A stretch of 64,000 nt of DNA from Escherichia coli. GTDB taxonomy: Bacteria > Pseudomonadota > Gammaproteobacteria > Enterobacterales > Enterobacteriaceae. This document shows positions 57,161 to 64,000 of this stretch, piece after piece. The translations under genes and the position numbers were made by a program. Under the pieces are notes generated by a model. The model did not search any database and was not told the DNA's origin. It was given only the letters and a program-made list of their open reading frames with translations. The DNA is taken from assembly GCF_036503815.1 (NCBI RefSeq), contig NZ_AP027764.1, forward strand, positions 3,782,001-3,846,000. The letters are read 5' to 3'. Positions within the stretch are counted from its first letter, which is position 1. Each line of letters opens with the position of its first letter.

Positions 57161-58087
57161 TCAATTTTCGAGTTTTACTCTTTTCTCCACCATAAAATCA
57201 ATAAAAGCACGAACTTTAGAGGGCATTCTCACCCGTGATGAAACATAAATATAAAATCCAGGAAATGAAACAGCCCAATCCTCAAGAATCGGCTGTAACT
57301 TGCCCGCATTGATATGTTCAGCGATTGCAAAATCCAGATGTTGAATGATACCCGTTCCATTCAGCGCCATTCGTATCATGCTTTCGTCATCATTAGAAAT
57401 ATACTTACCTGAAACCTCTATTTCGAACTCTTCATTACCCCCCACAACATTAGAAAACTCCCATGCAGAGAGTGCACCGCTACTTTTATGCCGCAACCGA
57501 AGGCAATTATGGTTACTCAGTTCCTGAGGCGTTTCAGGAATACCGTGTTCTTTTAAATAATCTGGCGATGCCACAGTAACCAGTTTAATAAGCGGAGAAA
57601 CAGGAACGGCAGTCATATGCTCATCCAGTCCTTGCTCAAGACGTATGCCCACATCACAGCCGTCCGCAATAATGTTAGATAAACCGTCATCCATAATGAG
57701 TTCTATCTTTGTTTTGGGGTAACGAGTAAGAAACTCGCCAATATGAGGCTCAACAAGCATCCGTGCTGCAACACGGGAGGAATTTATTCTCAACAGGCCT
57801 GTAGGTTCAAGTTGGGTATCACCAACATCTTTCAAAGCATCATCAATTTGCCCCAAAGCCGACACCAGCACTTCATACAGACGCTGTCCTTCCTCAGTAA
57901 GCGACATATTGCGGGTCGTACGATATATCAGCTTGGTGTTAAGACGTTCCTCAAGAGATTTTAAATTCTGGGACAATGCGGCCCGCGTAATACCCATTTC
58001 AGAAGCGGCTCTGGAAAAACTGCCGGCACGAACAATCAGCGCAAACCAGGCAAGAGAAGGCAAAATTGAAGGCTCTATTTTCATCAT
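57161..58087 (-). CDS. LysR-type regulator of the hydrolase/flavin-reductase module
   Basis: A 308-residue LysR-family regulator of the CrgA/DsdC-like class with an N-terminal winged helix (VRAGSFSRAASEMGITRAAL, then SQNLKSLEERL) and an effector domain. The start is ATG 58087 with AAGG 6 bases upstream; a second ATG follows at once (58084), and the longer frame reaches 58180 without a ribosome site. It is divergent from the hydrolase gene with a 156-base gap, the typical LysR arrangement, so it very likely controls the hydrolase and flavin reductase genes. Confidence 0.9.
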   Translation of the reverse strand: MMKIEPSILPSLAWFALIVRAGSFSRAASEMGITRAALSQNLKSLEERLNTKLIYRTTRNMSLTEEGQRLYEVLVSALGQIDDALKDVGDTQLEPTGLLRINSSRVAARMLVEPHIGEFLTRYPKTKIELIMDDGLSNIIADGCDVGIRLEQGLDEHMTAVPVSPLIKLVTVASPDYLKEHGIPETPQELSNHNCLRLRHKSSGALSAWEFSNVVGGNEEFEIEVSGKYISNDDESMIRMALNGTGIIQHLDFAIAEHINAGKLQPILEDWAVSFPGFYIYVSSRVRMPSKVRAFIDFMVEKRVKLEN

Positions 58088-58243
58088 TGTAAACCTTAAC
58101 TTAACACTGTGATAGATATTAGACCATTGATGATAACCAATACAAGTCATACTATTACGCCGTTCTCGATATGAACACAAATGCCAGTTGCGGATAATAG
58201 AAATGATATTTAAATCTGTTTAGGCAAATCCCCGGAGCTTGAA

Positions 58244-59164
58244 ATGAAAACTGTTTCGATAAAACACACTTACTGGGATATAGCTGCTGATATCTATTTC
58301 CCTGACGATTTTAATAGTGAAAAAAAGTATCCTGCCATTATCAGTGCCCATCCAATTGGAAGCTGCAAAGAACAGACATCGGGTAGTGTGTATGGTGCCG
58401 CCCTGGCAAAAGCTGGCTTTATCGTCATTGCTTTTGATGCCAGTTTTCAGGGAAGCAGCGGTGGAGAACCGCGTTATCTGGAAGATCCAACAATGCGAGT
58501 AAAAGACTTCAGCATTGTCGTTGATTACCTTACCACCTTACCTTACGTTGATGCCGGGCGTATTGGTGTACTGGGTATTTGTGGTGGAGGTGGATATGCC
58601 ATTAATGCCGCAATGACAGAACGTCGGATTAAAGCCATTGGTACTGTCACGGGTGCTAACTACGGGCGTCTTATGCGTGAGGGATTTACAGCGTTAAATC
58701 CTATCGGAGCACTCGAAGCAATGGCGCAACAAAGAACAGACGAAGCTAACGGCGCAAAACTTCGCGTAGATGATTTGCTCCCTTCTTCTCCGGAAGCAGC
58801 TCTTGAAGCGGGATTAACAGAAATAGACCTTTTTGAAGCAACAGAATATTATCGTTCGCCACGAGGCTGTGCGCCTAATGGGGTAAATCGTTCGCTATTT
58901 TCACATCAGACTGTTGCCGTGGGCTGGGATGCTTTTCATCTTGCAGAAGTCCTGTTAACTCAACCACTAATGGTTGTAGTGGGCGATAGAGTGGGCGCTT
59001 TTGGTGCCTATCGTGACGGCTGCGAAATTATTGGTCGTGCAGCCTCAAAACATAAAGAGTTGGTCGTGGTTGAAGGTTATTCACATTACGACCTGTATGA
59101 TAAGCCAGAACCTGTGAAACAGGCGCTCGATAAATTAATTCCTTTTTACAAAACACATTTGTAA
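58244..59164 (+). CDS. Alpha/beta hydrolase with Cys at the nucleophile position
   Basis: A 306-residue alpha/beta hydrolase of the dienelactone hydrolase-like (YcjY) class. The nucleophile elbow reads GVLGICGGGG, which puts Cys113 where most relatives have Ser; Asp248 (GDRVGA) and His281 (GYSHYDLYD) complete a plausible triad. HPIGSCKEQ near residue 36 may form the oxyanion hole. No signal peptide. The start is ATG with GGAG 7 bases upstream. Substrate unknown; the neighbouring flavin reductase suggests a shared pathway for an unsaturated ester, lactone or aromatic breakdown product. Confidence 0.88.
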   Translation: MKTVSIKHTYWDIAADIYFPDDFNSEKKYPAIISAHPIGSCKEQTSGSVYGAALAKAGFIVIAFDASFQGSSGGEPRYLEDPTMRVKDFSIVVDYLTTLPYVDAGRIGVLGICGGGGYAINAAMTERRIKAIGTVTGANYGRLMREGFTALNPIGALEAMAQQRTDEANGAKLRVDDLLPSSPEAALEAGLTEIDLFEATEYYRSPRGCAPNGVNRSLFSHQTVAVGWDAFHLAEVLLTQPLMVVVGDRVGAFGAYRDGCEIIGRAASKHKELVVVEGYSHYDLYDKPEPVKQALDKLIPFYKTHL

Positions 59165-59173
59165 TAACCTTGC

Positions 59174-59194
59174 AGGGAGATTCATTATCTCCCT
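59174..59194 (+). terminator. Hairpin behind the hydrolase gene
   Basis: AGGGAGAT-TCATT-ATCTCCCT forms an 8-base stem 9 bases after the stop. No T-run follows. It would separate the hydrolase from the flavin reductase or lower its expression. Confidence 0.55.
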
Positions 59195-59336
59195 GAGATT
59201 TATCCTTCATTGACTACACGACAATAATAAAATTACTCAAAAAGAATTCTATTAAAGGAAAAAAGCATCAAAAAGTAGCAACTCAACTTATTAAGATTAT
59301 ACGCATTAAAATCAGATAAACATTTGAGGTATTGTT

Positions 59337-60479
59337 ATGACAAATAAACACCCATCATTGTTTTCTCCTTTTATGCTGACAGAAAAAATAAAGCTACGTA
59401 ATCGTATCGTTATGGCCCCTATGACGACCTGGTCAGCGAATCCTGATGGAACCATCTCTGAGCAAGAACTCGAATTTTATAAACGCCGCTCACAAAATGT
59501 TGGTTTAGTAATAACAGGATGTACCTATGTCACGCCAAGCGGCATTGGGTTTACTCATGAATTTGCCGCGTATGACGACCGTTTCATTAACAGCCTTGAA
59601 AAGTTAGCTGCTGCAGCCCAAAGTGGGGGTGCTCCGGCTATTTTGCAGATTTTCCACGCCGGTAATAAAGCCATCCCGGAGCTTGTACCAAATAACGATG
59701 TTATTAGTGCCAGCGCATCAAGCGTAAAATCTGGTGACTTTATGAAGAGTGTGGTACAAAGCAGGGAAATGACTGAAAACGAAATTCAGGAAACCATTAG
59801 AGCATTCGGAGATGTCACAAAAAGGGCGATTAAAGCAGGTTTTGATGGCATTGAACTTCATGGTGCGCACGGATTCCTTCTACAGAATTTCTTCTCCCCT
59901 CTATTTAACCAGCGTAATGACCGATGGGGAGGAGATCTCGAAGGACGTATGCGCTTCCCGCTGGCCGTATTACAGGAAGTAAAAAATGTAGTCTATGAAT
60001 ATGCGACAAAGCCCTTTGCCATCGGTTACAGAATATCTCCTGAAGAATCTGCAACAGGGGGGCTGCGGATAGAGGATACTTATAAACTCCTTGATCGGCT
60101 CATTTCATCCGGTATTTCGTATATACATACCTCGCTGGTCAGTATTAACGATAGCTACCCTGTTGAGTCGCCAAATGGCCCCCGAACTATTGAATTGATT
60201 TTAAATCATATTGCAGGCAGAGTGCCGGTAATCGCTGCAGGTAAAATACGCACACCGTCTCAGGCTCAAGAAGCAATTTCCGCTGGCCTGCCACTTGTTG
60301 CGATCGGTAAAGGGCTGGTGATAAATCCAGAATGGGTGACTTTAGCTGAATCAGGTAGAGGCCATGAAATTCAAACAGCCCTTAATCCACAACGCGTTCC
60401 TGAATTAACCATTCCGGATAAACTATGGGATCAAATTCAGGCATCGAAAGGAACTGGCTGGTTTCCGTTAATGGATTAA
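59337..60479 (+). CDS. NADH:flavin oxidoreductase, Old Yellow Enzyme family
   Basis: A 380-residue TIM-barrel FMN enzyme that reduces activated C=C bonds with NAD(P)H. Seen: N-terminal LRNRIVMAPMTTWSA, LQIFHAGNKA, the substrate-binding pair in LHGAHGFLLQNFFSP, NQRNDRWGGD, and VIAAGKIRTPSQA at the phosphate-binding end. No 4Fe-4S Cys set or C-terminal extension, so it is of the NamA/YqjM type rather than the dienoyl-CoA reductase type. The start is ATG with TTTGAGG upstream. It follows the hydrolase by 172 bases. Confidence 0.92.
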   Translation: MTNKHPSLFSPFMLTEKIKLRNRIVMAPMTTWSANPDGTISEQELEFYKRRSQNVGLVITGCTYVTPSGIGFTHEFAAYDDRFINSLEKLAAAAQSGGAPAILQIFHAGNKAIPELVPNNDVISASASSVKSGDFMKSVVQSREMTENEIQETIRAFGDVTKRAIKAGFDGIELHGAHGFLLQNFFSPLFNQRNDRWGGDLEGRMRFPLAVLQEVKNVVYEYATKPFAIGYRISPEESATGGLRIEDTYKLLDRLISSGISYIHTSLVSINDSYPVESPNGPRTIELILNHIAGRVPVIAAGKIRTPSQAQEAISAGLPLVAIGKGLVINPEWVTLAESGRGHEIQTALNPQRVPELTIPDKLWDQIQASKGTGWFPLMD

Positions 60480-60486
60480 ATATCTA

Positions 60487-60504
60487 TTACTCTCCCGAGA
60501 GTAA
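60487..60504 (+). terminator. Hairpin behind the flavin reductase gene
   Basis: TTACTCTC-CC-GAGAGTAA, an 8-base stem with a 2-base loop, 7 bases after the stop. No T-run. Confidence 0.45.
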
Positions 60505-60556
60505 AACTATCAAACCAATGAGTAACCGATACAGCCTCGCAAATTCTTTCAGATAA

Positions 60557-60706
60557 TTAACCCGTCACTGCGGCACGTTCTCTCATAAGGCGTGCCTGCT
60601 GTGTACTCCAGTATGTATCCGGCATACTTGACGGTTTAATAGAACTCAATTCCTTTCCCAGGTTACCAACAACGATATCTTGTATAACACCCCAGGAGAT
60701 ACGACA
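60557..60706 (-). pseudogene. C-terminal fragment of an unidentified protein
   Basis: The minus strand stays open for 49 codons before a TAA, reading WGVIQDIVVGNLGKEL and later MPDTYWSTQQARLMRERAA. The first in-frame stop upstream is at 60707-60709. The composition looks like a genuine protein tail. It has no suitable start and I do not recognise the family. It probably marks a gene lost between the flavin reductase and ykgR; K-12 has the fragment ykgP near here, and this may be related. Confidence 0.4.
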
Positions 60707-60909
60707 TTATGATGAGATGAGGTATGCTCCTCAGCGCCAATCAACGCCAGGGCTGGGCCAGTTTTGAGATCAGACTCATTCCCGGACTGACTTCAGGCGA
60801 CATATATCAATGACGTTGGGGCAATAAAAGATAGCCGATGTAATACATCTATTCAAATTTGTGATACATGTCAAAAAATTGGTTGACCAAACTCGTTATT
60901 TATATAAGG

Positions 60910-60934
60910 GCACTTACGAAGTGCACTCTTTTTT
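60910..60934 (+). terminator. Terminator-like hairpin upstream of ykgR
   Basis: GCACTT-ACG-AAGTGC followed by ACTC and six T. It ends 17 bases before the ykgR ATG. It could stop transcripts from upstream, or act as an attenuator in the ykgR leader. Confidence 0.6.
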
Positions 60935-60951
60935 AAAGCGAGGAAGTACCA

Positions 60952-61053
60952 ATGAAAGAGAATAAAGTACAGCAAATCAGTCATAAACTGATTAATATCG
61001 TTGTTTTTGTCGCAATTGTAGAATACGCCTATTTATTTCTCCATTTCTATTAA
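60952..61053 (+). CDS. ykgR: Small inner-membrane protein YkgR
   Basis: A 33-residue protein, MKENKVQQISHKL followed by a single membrane helix (INIVVFVAIVEYAYLFL) and HFY. It matches the experimentally detected K-12 small protein YkgR as I remember it. The ATG has GAGGAA 8 bases upstream. Function unknown. The short length means it is easily missed in annotation. Confidence 0.9.
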   Translation: MKENKVQQISHKLINIVVFVAIVEYAYLFLHFY

Positions 61054-61387
61054 TAACGGCAATAAACTGTTCACTTCAGTGATATTTAAAATATGCATCC
61101 TCTCCCTTTTTTTAAGTAATTATTATATTCGTGGGGGAGGAATACACGCTGTCAGGTAATCAATCAAACTGCGATAAATCATCGGCCAGTAAAGTGGAGA
61201 TAGCCTCCATTCTCGAAAAATTCATACTCTCAGCGAAACCATCATCAATCACTCATCCAGGCGTTTATGGGAGCGTCGCCAATGGCTGCTAACAATGCCA
61301 GACTTCCCCGTTGCCGAAATTCCACATACCACAAATGGTCACAGGAATTGGGTGTTGAAATGATTCGGATGAGCATGTATCTTTACG

Positions 61388-61405
61388 GTTATGTTATAAC
61401 ATAAC
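61388..61405. promoter_or_regulatory. Zur box of ykgMO
   Basis: GTTATGTTATAACATAAC is a perfect 18-base palindrome that matches the Zur consensus core ATGTTATANNATAACAT. It ends 11 bases before the ykgM start, over or next to the promoter. Zur with zinc should block ykgMO. Confidence 0.85.
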
Positions 61406-61416
61406 AGGTAAAAATG

Positions 61417-61680
61417 ATGAAACCCAATATCCATCCTGAGTATCGTACTGTGGTGTTCCATGACACCAGTGTTGATGAGTACTTTAAAATCGGCTCGACT
61501 ATCAAAACAGACCGTGAGATTGAGCTGGATGGCGTAACGTATCCGTACGTAACAATTGATGTCTCTTCGAAATCGCACCCGTTCTATACAGGGAAGCTGA
61601 GAACAGTGGCATCAGAAGGAAATGTTGCACGGTTCACCCAACGTTTTGGTCGTTTTGTTAGCACGAAAAAGGGGGCATGA
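61417..61680 (+). CDS. ykgM: Zinc-independent ribosomal protein L31 paralogue
   Basis: An 87-residue type B L31 protein (RpmE2). It has no Cys at all, so it lacks the zinc-binding CxxC of RpmE. It replaces L31 during zinc starvation and frees zinc. The chosen start is the second of two adjacent ATGs (61417), 8 bases from AGG; the first is at 61414. The Zur box is just upstream. The TGA stop overlaps the ykgO ATG. Confidence 0.95.
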
Positions 61681-61820
61681 TGAAAGTCCTTAACTCTCTG
61701 CGTACCGCAAAAGAACGCCATCCAGACTGTCAGATTGTGAAGCGAAAAGGACGGCTGTATGTGATTTGTAAATCTAATCCACGTTTTAAGGCCGTTCAGG
61801 GTCGTAAGAAAAAACGTTGA
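61680..61820 (+). CDS. ykgO: Zinc-independent ribosomal protein L36 paralogue
   Basis: A 46-residue L36 paralogue (RpmJ2), [20 protein letters not shown] to GRKKKR. The normal zinc set of three Cys and one His is broken; only two Cys remain. It is coupled to ykgM by TGATG (one-base overlap), and both are released from Zur control when zinc is short. Confidence 0.94.
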   Translation: MKVLNSLRTAKERHPDCQIVKRKGRLYVICKSNPRFKAVQGRKKKR

Positions 61821-61854
61821 TTCAAAATTCGACGAATTAACGATATTTGTCTGA

Positions 61855-62082
61855 TTAATAATCAGACCGGATTAATGTTGGTGTATTGATTACACCAACA
61901 TTAATTTTCCTGGAAATATATTCTTTAAGTTCATTTAAAGCCAACTGCCTGACGTTTCTCTCCGAATATTCCATTATATTAATGTTGATTTGTTGACCAA
62001 CTTCGCCCCTGTATGCTGGTATCAACTCTCTTTTAGACTGAACAAGCCACTCCGCCCCCTCCCTTTGCGGAGCAGCCTGCAT
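61855..62082 (-). CDS. ykgL: YkgL, small hypothetical protein
   Basis: A 75-residue frame, MQAAPQREGAEWLVQSKREL to TLIRSDY, the same as K-12 YkgL apart from a few changes as I recall. Changes such as LALNELKEY versus LASNEQEEY look no more constrained than random drift. Its 3' end reads through the inverted repeat that seems to terminate ykgMO. The ribosome site is poor. It may be a spurious annotation. Confidence 0.4.
   Translation of the reverse strand: MQAAPQREGAEWLVQSKRELIPAYRGEVGQQININIMEYSERNVRQLALNELKEYISRKINVGVINTPTLIRSDY
61871..61905. terminator. Terminator of ykgMO
   Basis: ATTAATGTTGGTGT pairs with ACACCAACATTAAT over 14 bases with a 7-base loop, followed by TTTCC. It lies 50 bases after the ykgO stop. 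Confidence 0.75.
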
Positions 62083-62858
62083 TTACACTCAAACTGTTAA
62101 GATGATAAATGTGGTAAATCTGTTGGTACTAACATAAAAACGTTTACGCCACAGGAACAGCCTGATCCACCGGTAACCCCATCGCCGACGTTCGAGTGCC
62201 AGTTAGAGTAACGCGCACAGATGACTGCACGCAGTGCCCTGTCAAAGAGGCCATCGTTCCTGTGACAGCTGGCAGCCTTCGTTTAACTTCACTTAATTTG
62301 GCTCTTGGGGGGCTTACCGAACAGATGACGTAGTCACACCTATTCAATTTTTCACCACTTATTGGAGTAAACACCCATAACCATTTTGTGCGGCATGTTA
62401 ATCCATTAAAATATCTTACTGATTGGCAAATCTTCTTTAATGATGGCCAATAATAGTTTTATGTTCTATTTATTATCATTAAAACTTGTTTTTTTACTAG
62501 TCGAGCACAAAACGCATTAAGACTATTCCTAACACCTCAGGGCAAAGTTCCTGGCTAATATAAAATGCAAGTAAGAATTGAACGTTATATTTCCAATAAC
62601 CTTATGAAACTGAATGTCTTTTTCTTCTTATCAAAAAAGCAATATTTTCATTTTTAGTAAATATTGACTTAACCATGGAATTCCTTTTCTGTTCACATAT
62701 TGACACTCATCAGGAAAAAAACATAAATTTAAGCCCAATCGAAAATAATTAAAACTTAATCTCGTTTAACCTATATTGATATGTGCTACGTATCTTATTT
62801 ACTTCCGATTTACTAACAACACTGAATGTACCTGTAAAAATTACAGGTTTGGAAAGTA
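62083..62858. other. Long gap upstream of ecpR
   Basis: 776 bases. The left part (62144-62374) has a 76-codon minus-strand frame that might be a gene fragment. The right part, from about 62400, is very A+T-rich, holds many TATAAT- and ATTAAT-like words and no open frame, and must contain the ecpR promoter. K-12 ecpR is silenced by H-NS and helped by IHF; this composition fits. Just before ecpR there is CCTGTAA-AAA-TTACAGG, a 7-base hairpin at 62831-62847. Confidence 0.6.
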
Positions 62859-63449
62859 GTGACATGGCAAAATGATTACAGCAGGGACTATGAGGTTAAA
62901 AACCATATGGAATATCAAAACCGTTCTGATAAATACATCTGGTCTCCCCATGACGCCTACTTCTATAAAGGACTCTCTGAACTGATTGTGGATATCGACA
63001 GATTAATTTATCTATCGCTGGAGAAAATTAGAAAAGATTTCGTGTTTATCAATCTCAATACGGATTCTTTAACTGAGTTTATAAACCGTGATAACGAATG
63101 GTTATCCGCGGTAAAGGGGAAACAGGTCGTATTGATTGCGGCCAGAAAGTCAGAAGCCTTAGCAAATTATTGGTATTACAACAGCAATATTAGGGGCGTG
63201 GTATACGCTGGGCTGAGTCGTGATATTAGAAACGAATTGGCCTATGTGATTAATGGCAGGTTTCTCAAAAAAGATATTAAGAAAGATAAAATCACTGACC
63301 GGGAAATGGAAATTATCCGCATGACGGCCCAGGGAATGCTGCCTAAATCGATTGCCAGAATTGAAAATTGTAGTGTGAAGACAGTGTATACCCATCGGCG
63401 TAATGCTGAGGCCAAGCTGTACTCAAAAATATATAAGTTGGTTCCGTAA
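62859..63449 (+). CDS. ecpR: EcpR, LuxR-type regulator of the E. coli common pilus
   Basis: A 196-residue protein (also MatA) with a C-terminal LuxR-type helix-turn-helix (TAQGMLPKSIARIENCSVKT at about 154-173). It activates ecpABCDE and lowers motility in K-12. The start is GTG 62859 with GGAAAG upstream; the next in-frame ATG is 16 codons later and would remove a conserved N-terminus. It is 74 bases before ecpA. Confidence 0.93.
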   Translation: MTWQNDYSRDYEVKNHMEYQNRSDKYIWSPHDAYFYKGLSELIVDIDRLIYLSLEKIRKDFVFINLNTDSLTEFINRDNEWLSAVKGKQVVLIAARKSEALANYWYYNSNIRGVVYAGLSRDIRNELAYVINGRFLKKDIKKDKITDREMEIIRMTAQGMLPKSIARIENCSVKTVYTHRRNAEAKLYSKIYKLVP

Positions 63450-63523
63450 ACTCCAGGCAAGTTAGTTTTAAAAAATGACTCACAGGGACATCATGTCCTC
63501 AATTTAACTCGGGAAGAAAAGCA

Positions 63524-64000
63524 ATGAAAAAAAAGGTTCTGGCAATAGCTCTGGTAACGGTGTTTACCGGCATGGGTGTGGCGCAGGCTGCTGACGTAAC
63601 AGCTCAGGCTGTAGCGACCTGGTCGGCAACAGCCAAAAAAGACACCACCAGTAAACTGGTTGTGACGCCACTCGGTAGCCTGGCGTTCCAGTATGCCGAA
63701 GGCATTAAAGGCTTTAACTCACAGAAAGGTCTATTTGACGTGGCTATTGAGGGTGACTCAACGGCTACCGCCTTTAAACTGACCTCACGTCTTATCACCA
63801 ACACCTTAACCCAGTTGGATACCTCAGGTTCCACACTGAATGTGGGCGTGGATTATAACGGCGCGGCAGTCGAAAAAACTGGCGATACCGTGATGATCGA
63901 TACCGCCAACGGCGTACTGGGCGGTAACCTTAGCCCGCTGGCTAACGGTTACAATGCCAGCAATCGTACCACCGCACAGGATGGTTTCACCTTCTCCATC
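63524..64000 (+). CDS. ecpA: EcpA, major pilin of the E. coli common pilus, 3' end cut by window edge
   Basis: The ATG at 63524 (GGGAAG upstream) opens a frame that runs to the right edge, giving 159 complete codons. It has the signal peptide MKKKVLAIALVTVFTGMGVA with cleavage after QA-A, then ADVTAQAVATWSATAKKD and the beta-rich pilin sequence, identical in what is visible to the EcpA/MatB I remember (195 residues in full). It is exported and assembled by the EcpBCDE chaperone/usher set, which should follow beyond the window. Confidence 0.96.
   Translation, partial: MKKKVLAIALVTVFTGMGVAQAADVTAQAVATWSATAKKDTTSKLVVTPLGSLAFQYAEGIKGFNSQKGLFDVAIEGDSTATAFKLTSRLITNTLTQLDTSGSTLNVGVDYNGAAVEKTGDTVMIDTANGVLGGNLSPLANGYNASNRTTAQDGFTFSI

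Noticed and set aside
61264..61361. Open stretch reading LWERRQWLLTMPDFPVAEIP before ykgM
   Set aside because: Protein-like but only about 30 codons, with no start and no recognised family; too little to call, though it may be another gene fragment.

Overview
The window is chromosomal DNA of Escherichia coli. Nearly every gene matches, residue for residue as far as I can recall, the K-12 gene order from the cod/prp region through yah, bet, ykg and rcl to the ecp (mat) pilus locus, here read in the reverse of the usual map direction. It is not K-12. It carries an intact ehaA autotransporter between pdeL and betT, an intact fdeC adhesin where K-12 has the broken eaeH, an extra sugar-type ABC transporter plus ASCH gene between yahK and yahJ, an intact aldo-keto reductase beside a full-length ykgA, a LysR/hydrolase/flavin-reductase module upstream of ykgR, and an IS621 copy behind codA. 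All K-12 comparisons are from memory.

Layout: 1-1026 is the right part of an IS621 (IS110 family, bridge-RNA type) inserted in a REP element. 1.1-3.6 kb is codBA (cytosine uptake and deamination, PurR box). 3.9-11.3 kb is the 2-methylcitrate cycle operon prpBCDE with its divergent sigma-54 activator prpR. 11.4-15.2 kb is yahO, yahN, a tRNA-like sequence over a broken yahM, yahL and yahK. 15.3-20.4 kb is a four-gene ABC uptake operon of unknown substrate plus an ASCH protein. 20.7-27.6 kb is yahD-E-F-G-I-J, which resembles the oxamate carbamoyltransferase/carbamate kinase module of anaerobic allantoin use. 27.9-30.5 kb is yahC, yahB and pdeL. 30.7-34.7 kb is ehaA. 35.2-41.2 kb is the choline-to-glycine-betaine locus betT/betIBA. 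41.4-44.8 kb is a decayed ykgH and ykgEFG (LutABC-type lactate oxidation). 45.3-48.7 kb is rclR/rclABC (reactive chlorine resistance). 48.8-50.8 kb is an aldo-keto reductase and the AraC-type ykgA. 50.9-55.2 kb is fdeC. 55.7-61 kb is accessory: a truncated reductase, a small secreted orphan, and the LysR/hydrolase/flavin-reductase module. 61-62 kb is ykgR and the Zur-controlled zinc-free ribosomal paralogues ykgM and ykgO. 62.9-64 kb is ecpR and the start of ecpA.

Themes are scavenging of carbon and nitrogen (cytosine, propionate, choline, carbamoyl compounds, an unknown sugar-like ligand), host-associated stress (HOCl, osmotic stress, zinc starvation) and adhesion (EhaA, FdeC, E. coli common pilus). 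The core genes are conserved. The differences sit at REP elements, between operons and next to decayed genes, as expected for insertion and deletion in a shared backbone. I found no CRISPR array, rRNA operon or prophage. The most unusual items are the IS621 end with a readable recombination junction, the tRNA-like fold at yahM, the second carbamoyltransferase-like module, and the uncharacterised ABC/ASCH and LysR/hydrolase/flavin-reductase islands.
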